Source: Bradyrhizobium sp. NP1 (GTDB lineage Bacteria; Pseudomonadota; Alphaproteobacteria; Rhizobiales; Xanthobacteraceae). Taken from it: a stretch of DNA of 64,000 nucleotides. This document shows positions 18,112 through 26,944 of this stretch, piece after piece. The notes beneath the pieces are model-generated. The model saw only the letters and a list, made by a program, of their open reading frames with translations. It made no database searches and was not told the DNA's origin. The DNA is taken from positions 2,458,001-2,522,000 of the forward strand of contig NZ_CP127385.1 of NCBI RefSeq assembly GCF_030378205.1. Reading direction: 5' to 3'. The position numbers were made by a program, and so were the translations under genes. How positions within the stretch are numbered: the first letter of the stretch is position 1; every line of letters starts with the position of its first letter.

Positions 18112-19731
18112 TTATGCGGAAAGCCAAAGATCGTACCAGCTCGCCGAGCCCCAGCGCGGGGTGTTGGAGTGGTTGCGGGCCTTGGCCGACAGCACCGAGA
18201 CGAAAAGCTGCTCGATCGGCATCCAGACCGGCAATTCGGTGTTCACCTCCGTGACGAATTCGGCGTAGAGCGCCTTGCGCTTGGCCGGATCGATCTCGGT
18301 GGCAGCGTCATCGATGGTCTTGTCGACCTTGGCGTCTTCCCAGCCCCACTGGTTGGTCCATGGCGCCCCCTTGGGCTGACCGGAGCGGTACCAGACCGTG
18401 GTCGAGACGGCGGGATCGTTGCGATACTGGTGCCATCCGGTCGCCAGATCAAAGGCGTGCTCGTCATAGACCTGCTTGAGGAAGCCGCCGCCGTCATTGC
18501 GCACGATGTCGACGGGGATGCCGACCTCTGACAGCGACTGCTGTACGAAGGTCGACCACAGCGAGATGTCCTCGCCCCACGGCGCCGGCAAAAGCCGGAT
18601 CGAGAACCGCTGTCCGCCGGCGCCCGGCTTGAAACCGGCCTCATCCAGCAACGCGGTCGCCTTCGCCTTGTCGTAAGGGTATTGCGGCGTGTTCGCGCCT
18701 GGGTAGAAATCGGTCGAGGTGGAGGGGATCGGCCCGGTGCCGAGCCTGGCGAAATCGCCAAGGAAGTTGTAGATGAAGAACGGCACGTTGATCGCGTGCG
18801 CGATCGCGCGGCGGACGCGGATGTCGGACAATTCCTTGCGGCGGAAGTTGAACTCGATGGTGTTGGTGCGCGCGTTGCCTTCGTTGCCCTTGGTCGAGAC
18901 GATGAAGCGCTTGTCCTTCGAGAGCCGGGCCATGTCGGAGATCGTGAGCCCGGAGAACGGGCTGTAGTGCAGCTCGCCGGCTTCCATTTGGGCTGCGGCC
19001 GCGGCGCGGTCGGTGATCACCTTCCAGACGATGCGGTCGAGATAGGGTGCGTTGGGGCGCCAGTAATCGGGATTGCGGTCGGCGATGATGTACTGGCCGC
19101 GTTCATATTTCACGAACTTGAACGGGCCCGTGCCGATCGGCGCGAGATTGTTCGGGTTCTGGCGGATGTCGCCGCCGGATTCATAGAGGTGCTTGGGTGA
19201 GACGTAGCCGAGATCCGGTAGCGCCCGCAGCAAAAGGTTCAGTGGCATCGGCCGCTCATAGCGGAAGATCGCGGTCTGCGGGTCAGGCGTGTCAACTGCG
19301 GTCAGGAACAGTTGCAGCGTCGAGCCGTAATTGAGGATCTTCTTCCACATCTGCATGGCGGTGAATTCGACGTCTGCCGAGGTGAACGGCTTGCCATCGT
19401 GCCAGGTGATGCCCTTGCGCAGCTTGAAAGTGATGGTCTTGCCGTCGGGAGAAGCGTCCCAGCTTTCGGCGAGTACGCCGACCGGCTTGCCGGCGGCGTC
19501 GAGGTCGACCAGGTTTTCCTGGATCTTGCCGCCGATGATGTAGACGCCGGTCGATGCCTGCAGGCTGGGATTGAGCTGGCGCTGCTCCGCGCCATAATGG
19601 ACGTTGAACACGCCGCCCTTGCGGGGCGTTTCCTGCGCAAAGGCCCGCAGTGGATTGGCGACATTGGCGGCGATCGCAGCCGAAGTCAAAAGCGCCGTGC
19701 GGCGGCTGATCTCGAACCTGTTCAAATCCAT
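18112..19731 (-). CDS. Family 5 extracellular solute-binding protein (peptide-type), Tat-exported
   Basis: 539-aa periplasmic binding protein of the DppA/OppA family. The N-terminus ISRRTALLTSAAIAANVANP is a twin-arginine leader with the Ala-x-Ala-like cleavage site near AFA-QE. The body contains the family block PVGVLAESWDASPDGKTITF and KLRKGITWHDGKPFTSADV. ATG 19731 follows GAGGG. It is the first gene of the importer operon. Family 5 proteins bind peptides, opines, nickel-chelates or sugars, and no ligand can be read here. The nearby amine-oxidase-like flavoprotein hints at an amino compound. Confidence 0.92.
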   Translation of the reverse strand: MDLNRFEISRRTALLTSAAIAANVANPLRAFAQETPRKGGVFNVHYGAEQRQLNPSLQASTGVYIIGGKIQENLVDLDAAGKPVGVLAESWDASPDGKTITFKLRKGITWHDGKPFTSADVEFTAMQMWKKILNYGSTLQLFLTAVDTPDPQTAIFRYERPMPLNLLLRALPDLGYVSPKHLYESGGDIRQNPNNLAPIGTGPFKFVKYERGQYIIADRNPDYWRPNAPYLDRIVWKVITDRAAAAAQMEAGELHYSPFSGLTISDMARLSKDKRFIVSTKGNEGNARTNTIEFNFRRKELSDIRVRRAIAHAINVPFFIYNFLGDFARLGTGPIPSTSTDFYPGANTPQYPYDKAKATALLDEAGFKPGAGGQRFSIRLLPAPWGEDISLWSTFVQQSLSEVGIPVDIVRNDGGGFLKQVYDEHAFDLATGWHQYRNDPAVSTTVWYRSGQPKGAPWTNQWGWEDAKVDKTIDDAATEIDPAKRKALYAEFVTEVNTELPVWMPIEQLFVSVLSAKARNHSNTPRWGSASWYDLWLSA

Positions 19732-19884
19732 GCAACCCTCGTCTGGAAATTCCGTCTCAAGCACTATCGCGGCCGGCAATCGACCGTTACACCGATGTTA
19801 CGACGGAACCCGGCGGGGAGTCATTTTATAATTGGTAGCAGAGAATGTAACTGATCAGGTGCCGGGCGGATCGGCGCTTCGCAT

Positions 19885-20169
19885 TCAGTGCCCGGGCAAG
19901 GGCGCGACCAGGAAGTCGCGGGCTTCGTCGGCGAACTCGATCGCGAGGTCGCGATAGAGCGACGCTTCCTGTTCGGTCGCCGGGCGGGTACGGACCGCGA
20001 CGCGCTCGTTCGGAAGCCTGCGGCTTTGTCGATGGAAGCTGCTGACGGCGCGCATGAACCATGGCGCGCGGGCGAATTCCTCGGCCTGCGAGGTGTGCTC
20101 CGCCTCGAAGGCGAATGCCGACATATCGATCAGCTCGGCGACGAATATCGACCGCTTTTTCGCGGACAT
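19885..20169 (-). CDS. Small hypothetical protein
   Basis: 94 residues, unrecognised. There is no signal peptide or membrane segment. The sequence is helical, with charged stretches such as ATEQEASLYRDLAIEFADEA. A GAGG ribosome site seven bases upstream of ATG 20169 and typical high-GC third-position usage support it as real. It lies upstream of, and co-directional with, the ABC importer operon, separated by about 150 bases. Confidence 0.55.
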   Translation of the reverse strand: MSAKKRSIFVAELIDMSAFAFEAEHTSQAEEFARAPWFMRAVSSFHRQSRRLPNERVAVRTRPATEQEASLYRDLAIEFADEARDFLVAPLPGH

Positions 20170-20630
20170 TGCAGGACCTCGTTCCTCACCATCGCCGACC
20201 GGGCCATGGGTTTCCTGAGTCTAGGATGCCACGCGGTTCAGTCAATGAAAGGACTGACTGAATTACAGGCAGGCGAAGATAAAGAACGTCTCGCTCGGAG
20301 CTTGCGACTGGAATGCTTTGCGCACTTCCCGCACAAACGGCCGTCGTTTCGTGCGGCGAGGTTCTTCCGCTTCGTATCGGAGCGACAGGCGGGCGCAAAA
20401 TCCTGTGCTCGCTTGTCGCGATGCTGCTGCAGATAATCTCCTCACCTGCTGCAACATTCGAAATTCCATTTCATTGACGAGAGCGCGACCGCACCGCATC
20501 ATTTGCGTATCGATTGAGCGGCGATGCGTCGCCTGATTTCACGATAGACCGCAAGCTCCAAACGGAGAATGCGCAAGCACGAGGGCGTGCTGCGCACCGG
20601 CGAAGCTTTGCCGAAACGAGGGAAGTGTTC
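20170..20630. other. Intergenic region upstream of sulfonate-type importer
   Basis: 461 bases between the divergent 94-aa gene and the binding-protein gene. It contains an inverted repeat TTCAGTCA/TGACTGAA at 20237-20262 with a 10-base spacer, close to the promoter side of the 94-aa gene. It could be a regulator site or a hairpin. Nothing else is recognisable, and short frames lack ribosome sites. Confidence 0.4.
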
Positions 20631-21728
20631 ATGCGAGATGAAGGAAACAATGCAGCATCGCGGCTCGACCGCCGCACGTTGCTGCGCGCGGGCGCAGCAG
20701 CTGCCTTTGCCGGTCCGCTCGGCGCGCTGGGAGCGCAGGCGTTGTCGCTGCGCGCGGCGCCGGCGATCGACTTCTCCGAGTTTCCCATCTGCAAGACATC
20801 GTCGGATGCGCCGCCGCTCTCCGGCGCGCCGCGCAAGCTGAAGCTTTCCTGGAACGCCGGCGCGGTCTGCCTGACGCCGCTGCCGGTTGCCATCGACCAG
20901 GGCTTTTTCCGCAGGCAGAACCTCGACGTCGAGCTCGTCAACTACAGCGGGTCCACCGACCAGTTGCTGGAAGCGATCGCGACCGGCAAGACCGATGCCG
21001 GGCTCGGCATGGCGCTGCGCTGGCTCAAGCCGCTGGAGCAGGGCTTTGACGTGAAGATCGCGGCCGGCACCCATGGCGGCTGCATGCGGGTGCTGACCCG
21101 CGCCGATTCCGGCGTCAACGCGCTCGCCGATCTCAGGGGCAAGATTGTCGCCGTCGGCGATCTTGCCGGGCCCGACAAGAATTTCTTCTCCATCCAGCTT
21201 GCCAAGCTCGGCATCGATCCGAACCGGGACGTCGACTGGCGGCCCTATCCCGGAAACCTGCTCAACCTCGCGGTCGAGAAGAAGGAAGTGCAGGCGTTCC
21301 TGTCGTCCGATCCGCTCGCCTATCTCTGGCTGAAGGATTCCACCTACAAGGAGGTCGCCTCCAACCTCGACGGCGAATATCGGGACAAGAGCTGCTGCAT
21401 CGTGGGCTTGCGCGGCAGCCTGGTGCGCGAGGAGCCCCATGTCGGGCGCGCGGTCACGCAGGCCTTGCTCGATGCTGCAATGTTCACGGCGCAGAACCCG
21501 GCCGAGGCGGCGAAGTCGTTCCAGCCCTATGCGCCGAAGAACGCTGATCTTGCCGACATCGAAGCGATGGTCCGCTACCACACCCATCACCACCACCCCA
21601 CCGGCGACGTGCTCAAGCGCGAGCTGAAGGCCTATGCCGACGACCTGAAGACGGTATCGGTGTTCAAGCCGAGCACCGACACGGCCAAATTTGCGGAGCG
21701 AATCTATGTCGACATATTCGCTGTCTGA
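20631..21728 (+). CDS. ABC substrate-binding protein, sulfonate/nitrate (SsuA/TauA-NMT1) type
   Basis: 365-aa periplasmic protein. Tat-like leader DRRTLLRAGAAAAFAGPLGA (RR at 14-15). The mature part has the NMT1/SsuA fold, with PVAIDQGFFRRQNLDVELV, SGSTDQLLEAIATGKTDAGLGMA and LRGKIVAVGDLAGPDK. A His-rich run (HTHHHH) near residue 320 is unusual and may bind metal or be surface noise. ATG 20631 follows GAGGG; the frame is open from 20514. It opens an operon with permease, ATPase and two flavin-dependent enzymes, which points to organosulfur ligands. Confidence 0.88.
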   Translation: MRDEGNNAASRLDRRTLLRAGAAAAFAGPLGALGAQALSLRAAPAIDFSEFPICKTSSDAPPLSGAPRKLKLSWNAGAVCLTPLPVAIDQGFFRRQNLDVELVNYSGSTDQLLEAIATGKTDAGLGMALRWLKPLEQGFDVKIAAGTHGGCMRVLTRADSGVNALADLRGKIVAVGDLAGPDKNFFSIQLAKLGIDPNRDVDWRPYPGNLLNLAVEKKEVQAFLSSDPLAYLWLKDSTYKEVASNLDGEYRDKSCCIVGLRGSLVREEPHVGRAVTQALLDAAMFTAQNPAEAAKSFQPYAPKNADLADIEAMVRYHTHHHHPTGDVLKRELKAYADDLKTVSVFKPSTDTAKFAERIYVDIFAV

Positions 21729-22728
21729 TGGCATCGCGCTCCGCGGATCGGCGGCGTCACCCAGGCGTCAGCTTGCTGATTGGCTGAAGAACTCTGGAGT
21801 GGGCGTTGCGGCCAGTGCGGCATGGATCGCGTTCGGGGTAGTCTGCCTTGCATGGGACGACGTCGGCGACTGGTCGCGGACCCATTCGCTGGGGATCGGC
21901 GCCTTCGTCGTCGCGGCACTGGTGTTTTTCGGCACGGTCAGCGCCGATTTCCTCGGCCGCACCGGTGCCGCATTGCGCCAGCGTGCGCCGTGGCTGCTGG
22001 CGCTCGGGATATGGTTCGCGCTCTGGGAAGCCGCGACCGCGAAATTCGCCTGGCTGCCGCTGCCGTTCTTTCCGCCGCCGCAGGCCATCCTGGAGGTCTA
22101 CACCGACGACCTGCCGAAACTGCTCGACAGCGTCTTTGCATCCGTCAAATTGCAGCTCGGCGGCTATCTGATCGGTGCCGCCGTCGGTTTCCTCACCGGC
22201 GTCTCGATCGGCTGGTCACGAGGCGTCGGTTACTGGGTGCATCCGGTACTGCGTTTCATCGGGCCGCTGCCGGCGACCGCCTGGCTTCCGATCGCGTTTT
22301 TCACCTTTCCCTCGAGCTGGAGCGCCTCGACCTTCCTGATTGCGCTCGCGACCGGCTTCCCGGTCACGGTCCTGACCTGGTCGGGCGTCGCCAGCGTCAG
22401 CAACGCCTATTACGACGTGGCGCGCACGCTCGGTGCAAAGCCGTCCTTCCTGATCCTGAAGGTCGCGATTCCTGCGGCACTGCCGCACGTGTTCGTCGGC
22501 CTGTTCATGGGGCTCGGCTCCTCCTTCGCGGTCCTGGTCGTCGCCGAGATGATCGGCGTCAAGGCCGGGCTCGGCTGGTACTTACAATGGGCGCAGGGCT
22601 GGGCCGCCTATGCCAACATGTATGCGGCGCTGATCGTGATGTCGCTGTTGTGCAGCGGCGCGATCACGCTCTTGTTCAAGACGCGCGACCACCTGCTCGC
22701 CTGGCAGAAGGGGGTAGTCAAATGGTAG
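21706..22728 (+). CDS. ABC permease, SsuC/TauC type with extended N-terminus
   Basis: 340-aa inner-membrane permease. The C-terminal 250 residues match the sulfonate/nitrate/taurine permease fold, with the coupling loop DVARTLGAKPSFLILKVAIP. About 80 extra N-terminal residues carry two further hydrophobic segments (SAAWIAFGVVCLAW and IGAFVVAALVFFG), so it is longer than a normal SsuC. ATG 21706 overlaps the 3' end of the binding-protein gene and follows GGAG; a TTG at 21691 is possible but less likely. Confidence 0.88.
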   Translation: MSTYSLSDGIALRGSAASPRRQLADWLKNSGVGVAASAAWIAFGVVCLAWDDVGDWSRTHSLGIGAFVVAALVFFGTVSADFLGRTGAALRQRAPWLLALGIWFALWEAATAKFAWLPLPFFPPPQAILEVYTDDLPKLLDSVFASVKLQLGGYLIGAAVGFLTGVSIGWSRGVGYWVHPVLRFIGPLPATAWLPIAFFTFPSSWSASTFLIALATGFPVTVLTWSGVASVSNAYYDVARTLGAKPSFLILKVAIPAALPHVFVGLFMGLGSSFAVLVVAEMIGVKAGLGWYLQWAQGWAAYANMYAALIVMSLLCSGAITLLFKTRDHLLAWQKGVVKW

Positions 22729-23519
22729 CGCACGCCGTCGCCAAGCCGATCGCCTATCCCGCGGTGGGGGCCGCGCTTGATATCGAGCATGTCAGCCATG
22801 CCTTCGATATCGACGGCATCGAGCTTCCCGTTCTCGACGACGTCAATTTGATGGTCGAGCCGGGCGAGTTCGTCGCGCTGCTCGGGCCATCCGGCTGCGG
22901 CAAGTCCACGCTGCTGCGCCTGGTGGCCGGCCTCGATCAGCCGCGCGCCGGGAGCCTGCGGGAAGACGATGAGCGTATCCGGGGGCCGCATCCGTCGCGG
23001 GTCGTCGTGTTCCAGGACCCGACGCTGTTTCCATGGCGTTCGGTCTGGGACAATGTGGCGCTCGGGCTGGAGGCGCAGGGCATCCTCAAAAGCCAGCGGC
23101 AGCGAGTCGACGCTGCGCTCGATCTGGTCGGCCTGTCGAACTTCCGCAACGCCTATCCGCATCAACTGTCCGGCGGCATGGCGCAGCGGGTGGCGCTGGC
23201 GCGGGCGCTGGTGAACGATCCCAAGGTGCTGATCCTCGACGAGCCGCTCGGCAAGCTCGACTCGCTGACGCGCATCACGATGCAGGCCGAGCTGGTGTCG
23301 CTGTGGCAGCGCCAGGGTTTTACCACGCTGCTCGTCACCCACGATGTCGAGGAGGCGCTGTTTCTCGCCAACCGTGTCATCGTGCTGAGTGAGCGGCCGG
23401 CGCGCATCAAGGCCGATATCAGGGTGCAGCGGCCGCACCTGCGCCATCGCGGCGATCCCTATCTCGCCGAGCTGCGCCGGCAGATCCTCAGTCTGCTCGG
23501 ATTGGACGCGACATGGTGA
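22722..23519 (+). CDS. ABC ATPase, SsuB/TauB type
   Basis: 265-aa ATPase. Walker A GPSGCGKST (55-63), Q-loop FQDPTLFPW, signature LSGGMAQR, Walker B VLILDEPLGKLD and H-loop VTHDVEEA are all intact. ATG 22722 overlaps the permease stop, although the same frame is open from 21780. The gene product energises import through the upstream permease. Overlap with both neighbours indicates one transcript. Confidence 0.92.
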   Translation: MVAHAVAKPIAYPAVGAALDIEHVSHAFDIDGIELPVLDDVNLMVEPGEFVALLGPSGCGKSTLLRLVAGLDQPRAGSLREDDERIRGPHPSRVVVFQDPTLFPWRSVWDNVALGLEAQGILKSQRQRVDAALDLVGLSNFRNAYPHQLSGGMAQRVALARALVNDPKVLILDEPLGKLDSLTRITMQAELVSLWQRQGFTTLLVTHDVEEALFLANRVIVLSERPARIKADIRVQRPHLRHRGDPYLAELRRQILSLLGLDATW

Positions 23520-24697
23520 CGACGCTTGGCTCGACGACGGCGCGTGAGCTGCCGGCCCATGGCGCGGCCGATCGCACGGCGTGCGCCCGTGAAGTCTCGG
23601 CCGGCTTTGCCGAGCGCGCGGCAGTGCACGACCGTGACGGAAGCTTTCCCTTCGAGAACTTCAAGGAGCTGTCGGAAGCCGGGCTGCTCGCATTGACCGT
23701 TCCGGCCGCGCTCGGCGGCGGCGGAGCAGGGGCGCTGGAGACGGCGCGCGTCCTTGGCATCGTCGGCAAGGCCGATCCCTCGACCGCGCTCGTGCTGTCG
23801 ATGCACTACATCCAGCATCTCGTGATGGCGAGAAGCGCGCGCTGGCCGGGCCGGCTCGCGCGCAAGCTTGCGAAAGAGACGATCGAAGGCGTCGCGCTGA
23901 TCAATGCGCTGCGCGTCGAACCCGAACTCGGCTCGCCGGCGCGTGGCGGCCTGCCGTCGACCATCGCGCGCCGAACCGAGACCGGCTGGCGGCTCTCGGG
24001 CCGCAAGATCTATTCGACCGGCGCGCCGCTCCTGAAGTGGTATGCGGCGTGGGCGAGGACCGACGAGGAGGAGACGCGGGTCGGCCTGTTCCTGGTGCCG
24101 GCCGGCCTGCCGGGAACGCGGATCGTCGAGACATGGGATCATCTGGGCCTGCGCGCCAGCGGCAGCCATGACGTGATCTTCGACGACGTAGTCTTCCCGC
24201 TCGACTACGAGATCGACGTCCGCGCGCCCGAGGAATGGCTGACGCCCGATTTCACGCAGGCAACGATCCACGCGATCTTCATCGCCGCGATCTATGATGG
24301 CGTGGCGCGCGCGGCGCGCGACTGGCTGGTGGAGTTCCTGAAAAGCCGCGTGCCCGCCAATCTCGGCGCGCCGCTGGCGACGCTGCCGCGCGTTCAGGAA
24401 ATCGTCGGTGGCATCGAGGCCCGTCTTCTGGTCAACGCGCGCCTGATCGAGAGCTTTGCCGGCGATTTCGACGACGGCGTGCTGCTGAGCGCGGCCGAGT
24501 CCAATGTCACCAAGCTGACCGTCACCAACAATGCCGTGGCGGTCGTCGAGGACGCACTGTCGCTTTCGGGCAATCATGGATTGACGCGCTCCAATCCGCT
24601 GGAGCGGCACCACCGCGACGTGCTGTGCGGGCGCGTCCACACCCCACAGGATGATTCCACGCGCTTGAGCCTCGGCCGCGCCGCGCTCGGACTTTGA
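23513..24697 (+). CDS. Acyl-CoA dehydrogenase-fold flavoprotein (SfnB/DszC-like)
   Basis: 394-aa protein of the acyl-CoA dehydrogenase superfamily. Family elements include FKELSEAGLLALTVPAALGG, GRKIYSTGAPLL, WDHLGLRASGSHDVIFDDVV and a C-terminal helical domain. Beside sulfonate importers this fold is typical of SfnB and DszC-like monooxygenases acting on sulfones, sulfides or sulfoxides, rather than beta-oxidation. ATG 23513 lies inside the ATPase gene (ATGGTGA overlap). Substrate unknown; a role in desulfurisation is inferred from context. Confidence 0.85.
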   Translation: MVTTLGSTTARELPAHGAADRTACAREVSAGFAERAAVHDRDGSFPFENFKELSEAGLLALTVPAALGGGGAGALETARVLGIVGKADPSTALVLSMHYIQHLVMARSARWPGRLARKLAKETIEGVALINALRVEPELGSPARGGLPSTIARRTETGWRLSGRKIYSTGAPLLKWYAAWARTDEEETRVGLFLVPAGLPGTRIVETWDHLGLRASGSHDVIFDDVVFPLDYEIDVRAPEEWLTPDFTQATIHAIFIAAIYDGVARAARDWLVEFLKSRVPANLGAPLATLPRVQEIVGGIEARLLVNARLIESFAGDFDDGVLLSAAESNVTKLTVTNNAVAVVEDALSLSGNHGLTRSNPLERHHRDVLCGRVHTPQDDSTRLSLGRAALGL

Positions 24698-24716
24698 ACG
24701 TCAACAGGAGGACATC

Positions 24717-25817
24717 ATGTCCATCGAGTTCATCGGCTACATCACCAACAACAATTCGTCGGAAACCATCGTGCGCCAGGGGCCGGCGCTCGATCCGACC
24801 TGGATCGAGACGGTGGCCAAGGCGCATGAAAATGCCGGCTTCGATCGCGCGTTGCTCGCCTTTCATTCGACCTCGCCGGATGGCTTGCAGGTCGGCCAGC
24901 ACGTGCTCTCCGTGACCGAGCGGCTCAACGTGCTGATCGCGCAGCGCCCCGGCTTCACGGCGCCGACGCTGCTGGCGCGCCAGCTTGCCACCGTCGATCA
25001 GTTCTCGCGCGGTCGTGTGGCGTTGCATGTCATCACGGGCGGCAACGCCACCGAATTGAAACAGGACGGCAACATCATCGACGACAAGGACGAGCGCTAC
25101 GCCCGCACCAGCGAATTCCTCGATGTGCTGCGGGCCGAATGGAGCAGCGACAAGCCGTTCGACTACGCCGGAAAATACTACCAGGTCCGGGGCGGCTTCT
25201 CGCATGTGAGGCCGTATCATCCCGAAGGGATCCGGATCTTCGTCGGCGGTGCGTCGGATGCCGCGATCGAGGTGGCAGGCAAGCATGCCGACACCTTCGC
25301 GCTCTGGGGCGAATCCTATGCGCAGGTGCGCGACGTCACCTCGCGCGTGCACAGCGCCGCGGCCCGCTACGGCCGGCCGACGCCGCGCTTCAGCCTTTCG
25401 GTCCGTCCGATCTTGGCCGATACGGAGCAGAAGGCCTGGGAGAAGGCCGAGGCCATTCTCGCGCGCGCGACTGCGCTACAGGACAGGACCGGCTACCGCA
25501 AGCCAGCCGATGGCCATGCCACTGCCGGTGCGCGCCGCCTGCTCGCGCTCGCCGAGCAGGGCACGCGCATCGACAAGCGGCTGTGGACCGGGATCGCGAA
25601 ATTGACCGGCGCCAACAGCAACACCACGGCGCTGGTCGGCACGCCGGAGCAGGTCGCCGAAGTCTTCGGCGACTATTACGATCTCGGCATCAGCCATTTC
25701 CTGATCCGCGGTTTTGATCCGCTGGTCGATACCATCGGCTACGGCCGCGAGCTGATCCCGCTCACCCGCAAGCTGGTCGCCGGGCGCCAGGCGGCGCGAG
25801 GGATCGCGGCCGAATGA
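24717..25817 (+). CDS. FMNH2-dependent monooxygenase, SsuD-like (LLM class)
   Basis: 366-aa luciferase-like flavin-dependent monooxygenase of the alkanesulfonate monooxygenase branch. Visible blocks: AHENAGFDRALLAFHS, LIAQRPGFTAPTLLARQLAT, DQFSRGRVALHVITGG (the flavin phosphate-binding region), YYQVRGGFSHVRPYHP and FALWGESYAQV. Such enzymes cleave C-S bonds, releasing sulfite. They need a separate NAD(P)H:FMN reductase (SsuE), which is not in this window. A strong AGGAGGAC ribosome site precedes ATG 24717. Confidence 0.9.
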   Translation: MSIEFIGYITNNNSSETIVRQGPALDPTWIETVAKAHENAGFDRALLAFHSTSPDGLQVGQHVLSVTERLNVLIAQRPGFTAPTLLARQLATVDQFSRGRVALHVITGGNATELKQDGNIIDDKDERYARTSEFLDVLRAEWSSDKPFDYAGKYYQVRGGFSHVRPYHPEGIRIFVGGASDAAIEVAGKHADTFALWGESYAQVRDVTSRVHSAAARYGRPTPRFSLSVRPILADTEQKAWEKAEAILARATALQDRTGYRKPADGHATAGARRLLALAEQGTRIDKRLWTGIAKLTGANSNTTALVGTPEQVAEVFGDYYDLGISHFLIRGFDPLVDTIGYGRELIPLTRKLVAGRQAARGIAAE

Positions 25818-26764
25818 GGATGCTGCAGCGGTTCGCTTTCGCGCTGGGCTTCCTGGCCGGCGGTCTTTCGCTCGCTTCGGCGCAGACGACGTTGGTCGTC
25901 GGTGACCAGAAGGGCAATTCGCAGGCCGTGATGGAGGCGGCCGGCGTGCTGAAGGACGCGCCGTACCGGATCGAATGGAAGGAGTTTGCCGCCGCAGCGC
26001 CGCTTCTGGAGGCGCTCGGCGCCGGTGCGATCGAGACGGGAATCGTGGGCGATGCGCCCTTCACCTTTGCGGCCGCCGCAAATCGGCCGATGAAGGCTGT
26101 CGCCGCCATCCGGCAGTCGCAGGAAGGCCTTGCCATCCTTGTGCCGGAGAAATCGCCCATCAGGTCGTTCGATGATCTGCGTGGCAAGACCATCGCAACC
26201 GGTCGTGGCTCGATTGGCCACCAGTTGATCCTCGCGGCGCTCGACGCGAAAGCTTGGAAAGCGGATGACGTGAAGATCGTCTTTCTCGCGCCGTCGGACG
26301 CCAAGATCGCCTATACGCAAGGCGCGGTCGACGCGTGGTCGACCTGGGAGCCCTATGTCAGCCAGGAGGAGGTGCTGTTCAAGTCGCGCCGCATCATCAC
26401 CGGCGAGGGGATCACGCCGGGGCTCGGCTTCCAGGTCGCATCTCCCGCAGCTATCCAGAACAAGCGCGCCGCGCTCGAGGATTTTTTGCAGCGCCTGGCG
26501 GCGGCGCGGGCGTGGTCGCTCGAACATGTCGGCGACTATGCGCAAACATGGGGCAGGCTGATGAGCATTCCGCCGGCCGTTCCGCTGAACTGGCTGGCGC
26601 GCGCAAAGATCAGGATCGCTCCGGTTGATGACGGCGTTGTCGCAGACGAGCAGAAGACGATCGATCTCTATTTCCAGGCCGGCCTGATCGGCCGGAAGCT
26701 CGACGCGGCCGACATCGTCGACCGTTCGTTCTCGCAGGCGATTGCGAAAGGGGCGGGTCTCTGA
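25814..26764 (+). CDS. Second ABC substrate-binding protein, SsuA type
   Basis: 316-aa periplasmic binding protein with a Sec leader (RFAFALGFLAGGLSLASA-QT). Conserved segments are EALGAGAIETGIVGDAPFTF, FDDLRGKTIATGRGSIGHQL and the ligand-pocket region DAWSTWEPYV. It overlaps the SsuD-like gene by ATGA, so it belongs to the same operon. The operon thus holds two dissimilar binding proteins (Tat-exported first, Sec-exported last) for a single permease/ATPase pair, widening ligand range. Confidence 0.9.
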   Translation: MRMLQRFAFALGFLAGGLSLASAQTTLVVGDQKGNSQAVMEAAGVLKDAPYRIEWKEFAAAAPLLEALGAGAIETGIVGDAPFTFAAAANRPMKAVAAIRQSQEGLAILVPEKSPIRSFDDLRGKTIATGRGSIGHQLILAALDAKAWKADDVKIVFLAPSDAKIAYTQGAVDAWSTWEPYVSQEEVLFKSRRIITGEGITPGLGFQVASPAAIQNKRAALEDFLQRLAAARAWSLEHVGDYAQTWGRLMSIPPAVPLNWLARAKIRIAPVDDGVVADEQKTIDLYFQAGLIGRKLDAADIVDRSFSQAIAKGAGL

Positions 26765-26944
26765 CCCTTGCTAACGAATCCGTGATCGGAACGGCCATTC
26801 CAATCCGCCGGGAGCTTCGGAAGGAATTTTTCTCAATTTGCCTTTGCGGAAACGGCAACATTGCTATTTGTGCGAGACGCCTTGCCGGGTCCGCTGACGC
26901 CGCCAAAATAGAATCGTACGAATAATGAAGTCCGGGAGACCATC

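Noticed and set aside
17095..18531. 478-codon plus-strand frame opposite the peptide permease
   Set aside because: Product is almost pure Glu/Arg/His/Gln, typical of antisense to membrane-protein codons.
23513..24697. Beta-oxidation acyl-CoA dehydrogenase
   Set aside because: The fold fits, but context (sulfonate importer and SsuD-like enzyme in one operon) favours an SfnB/DszC-like oxygenase role.
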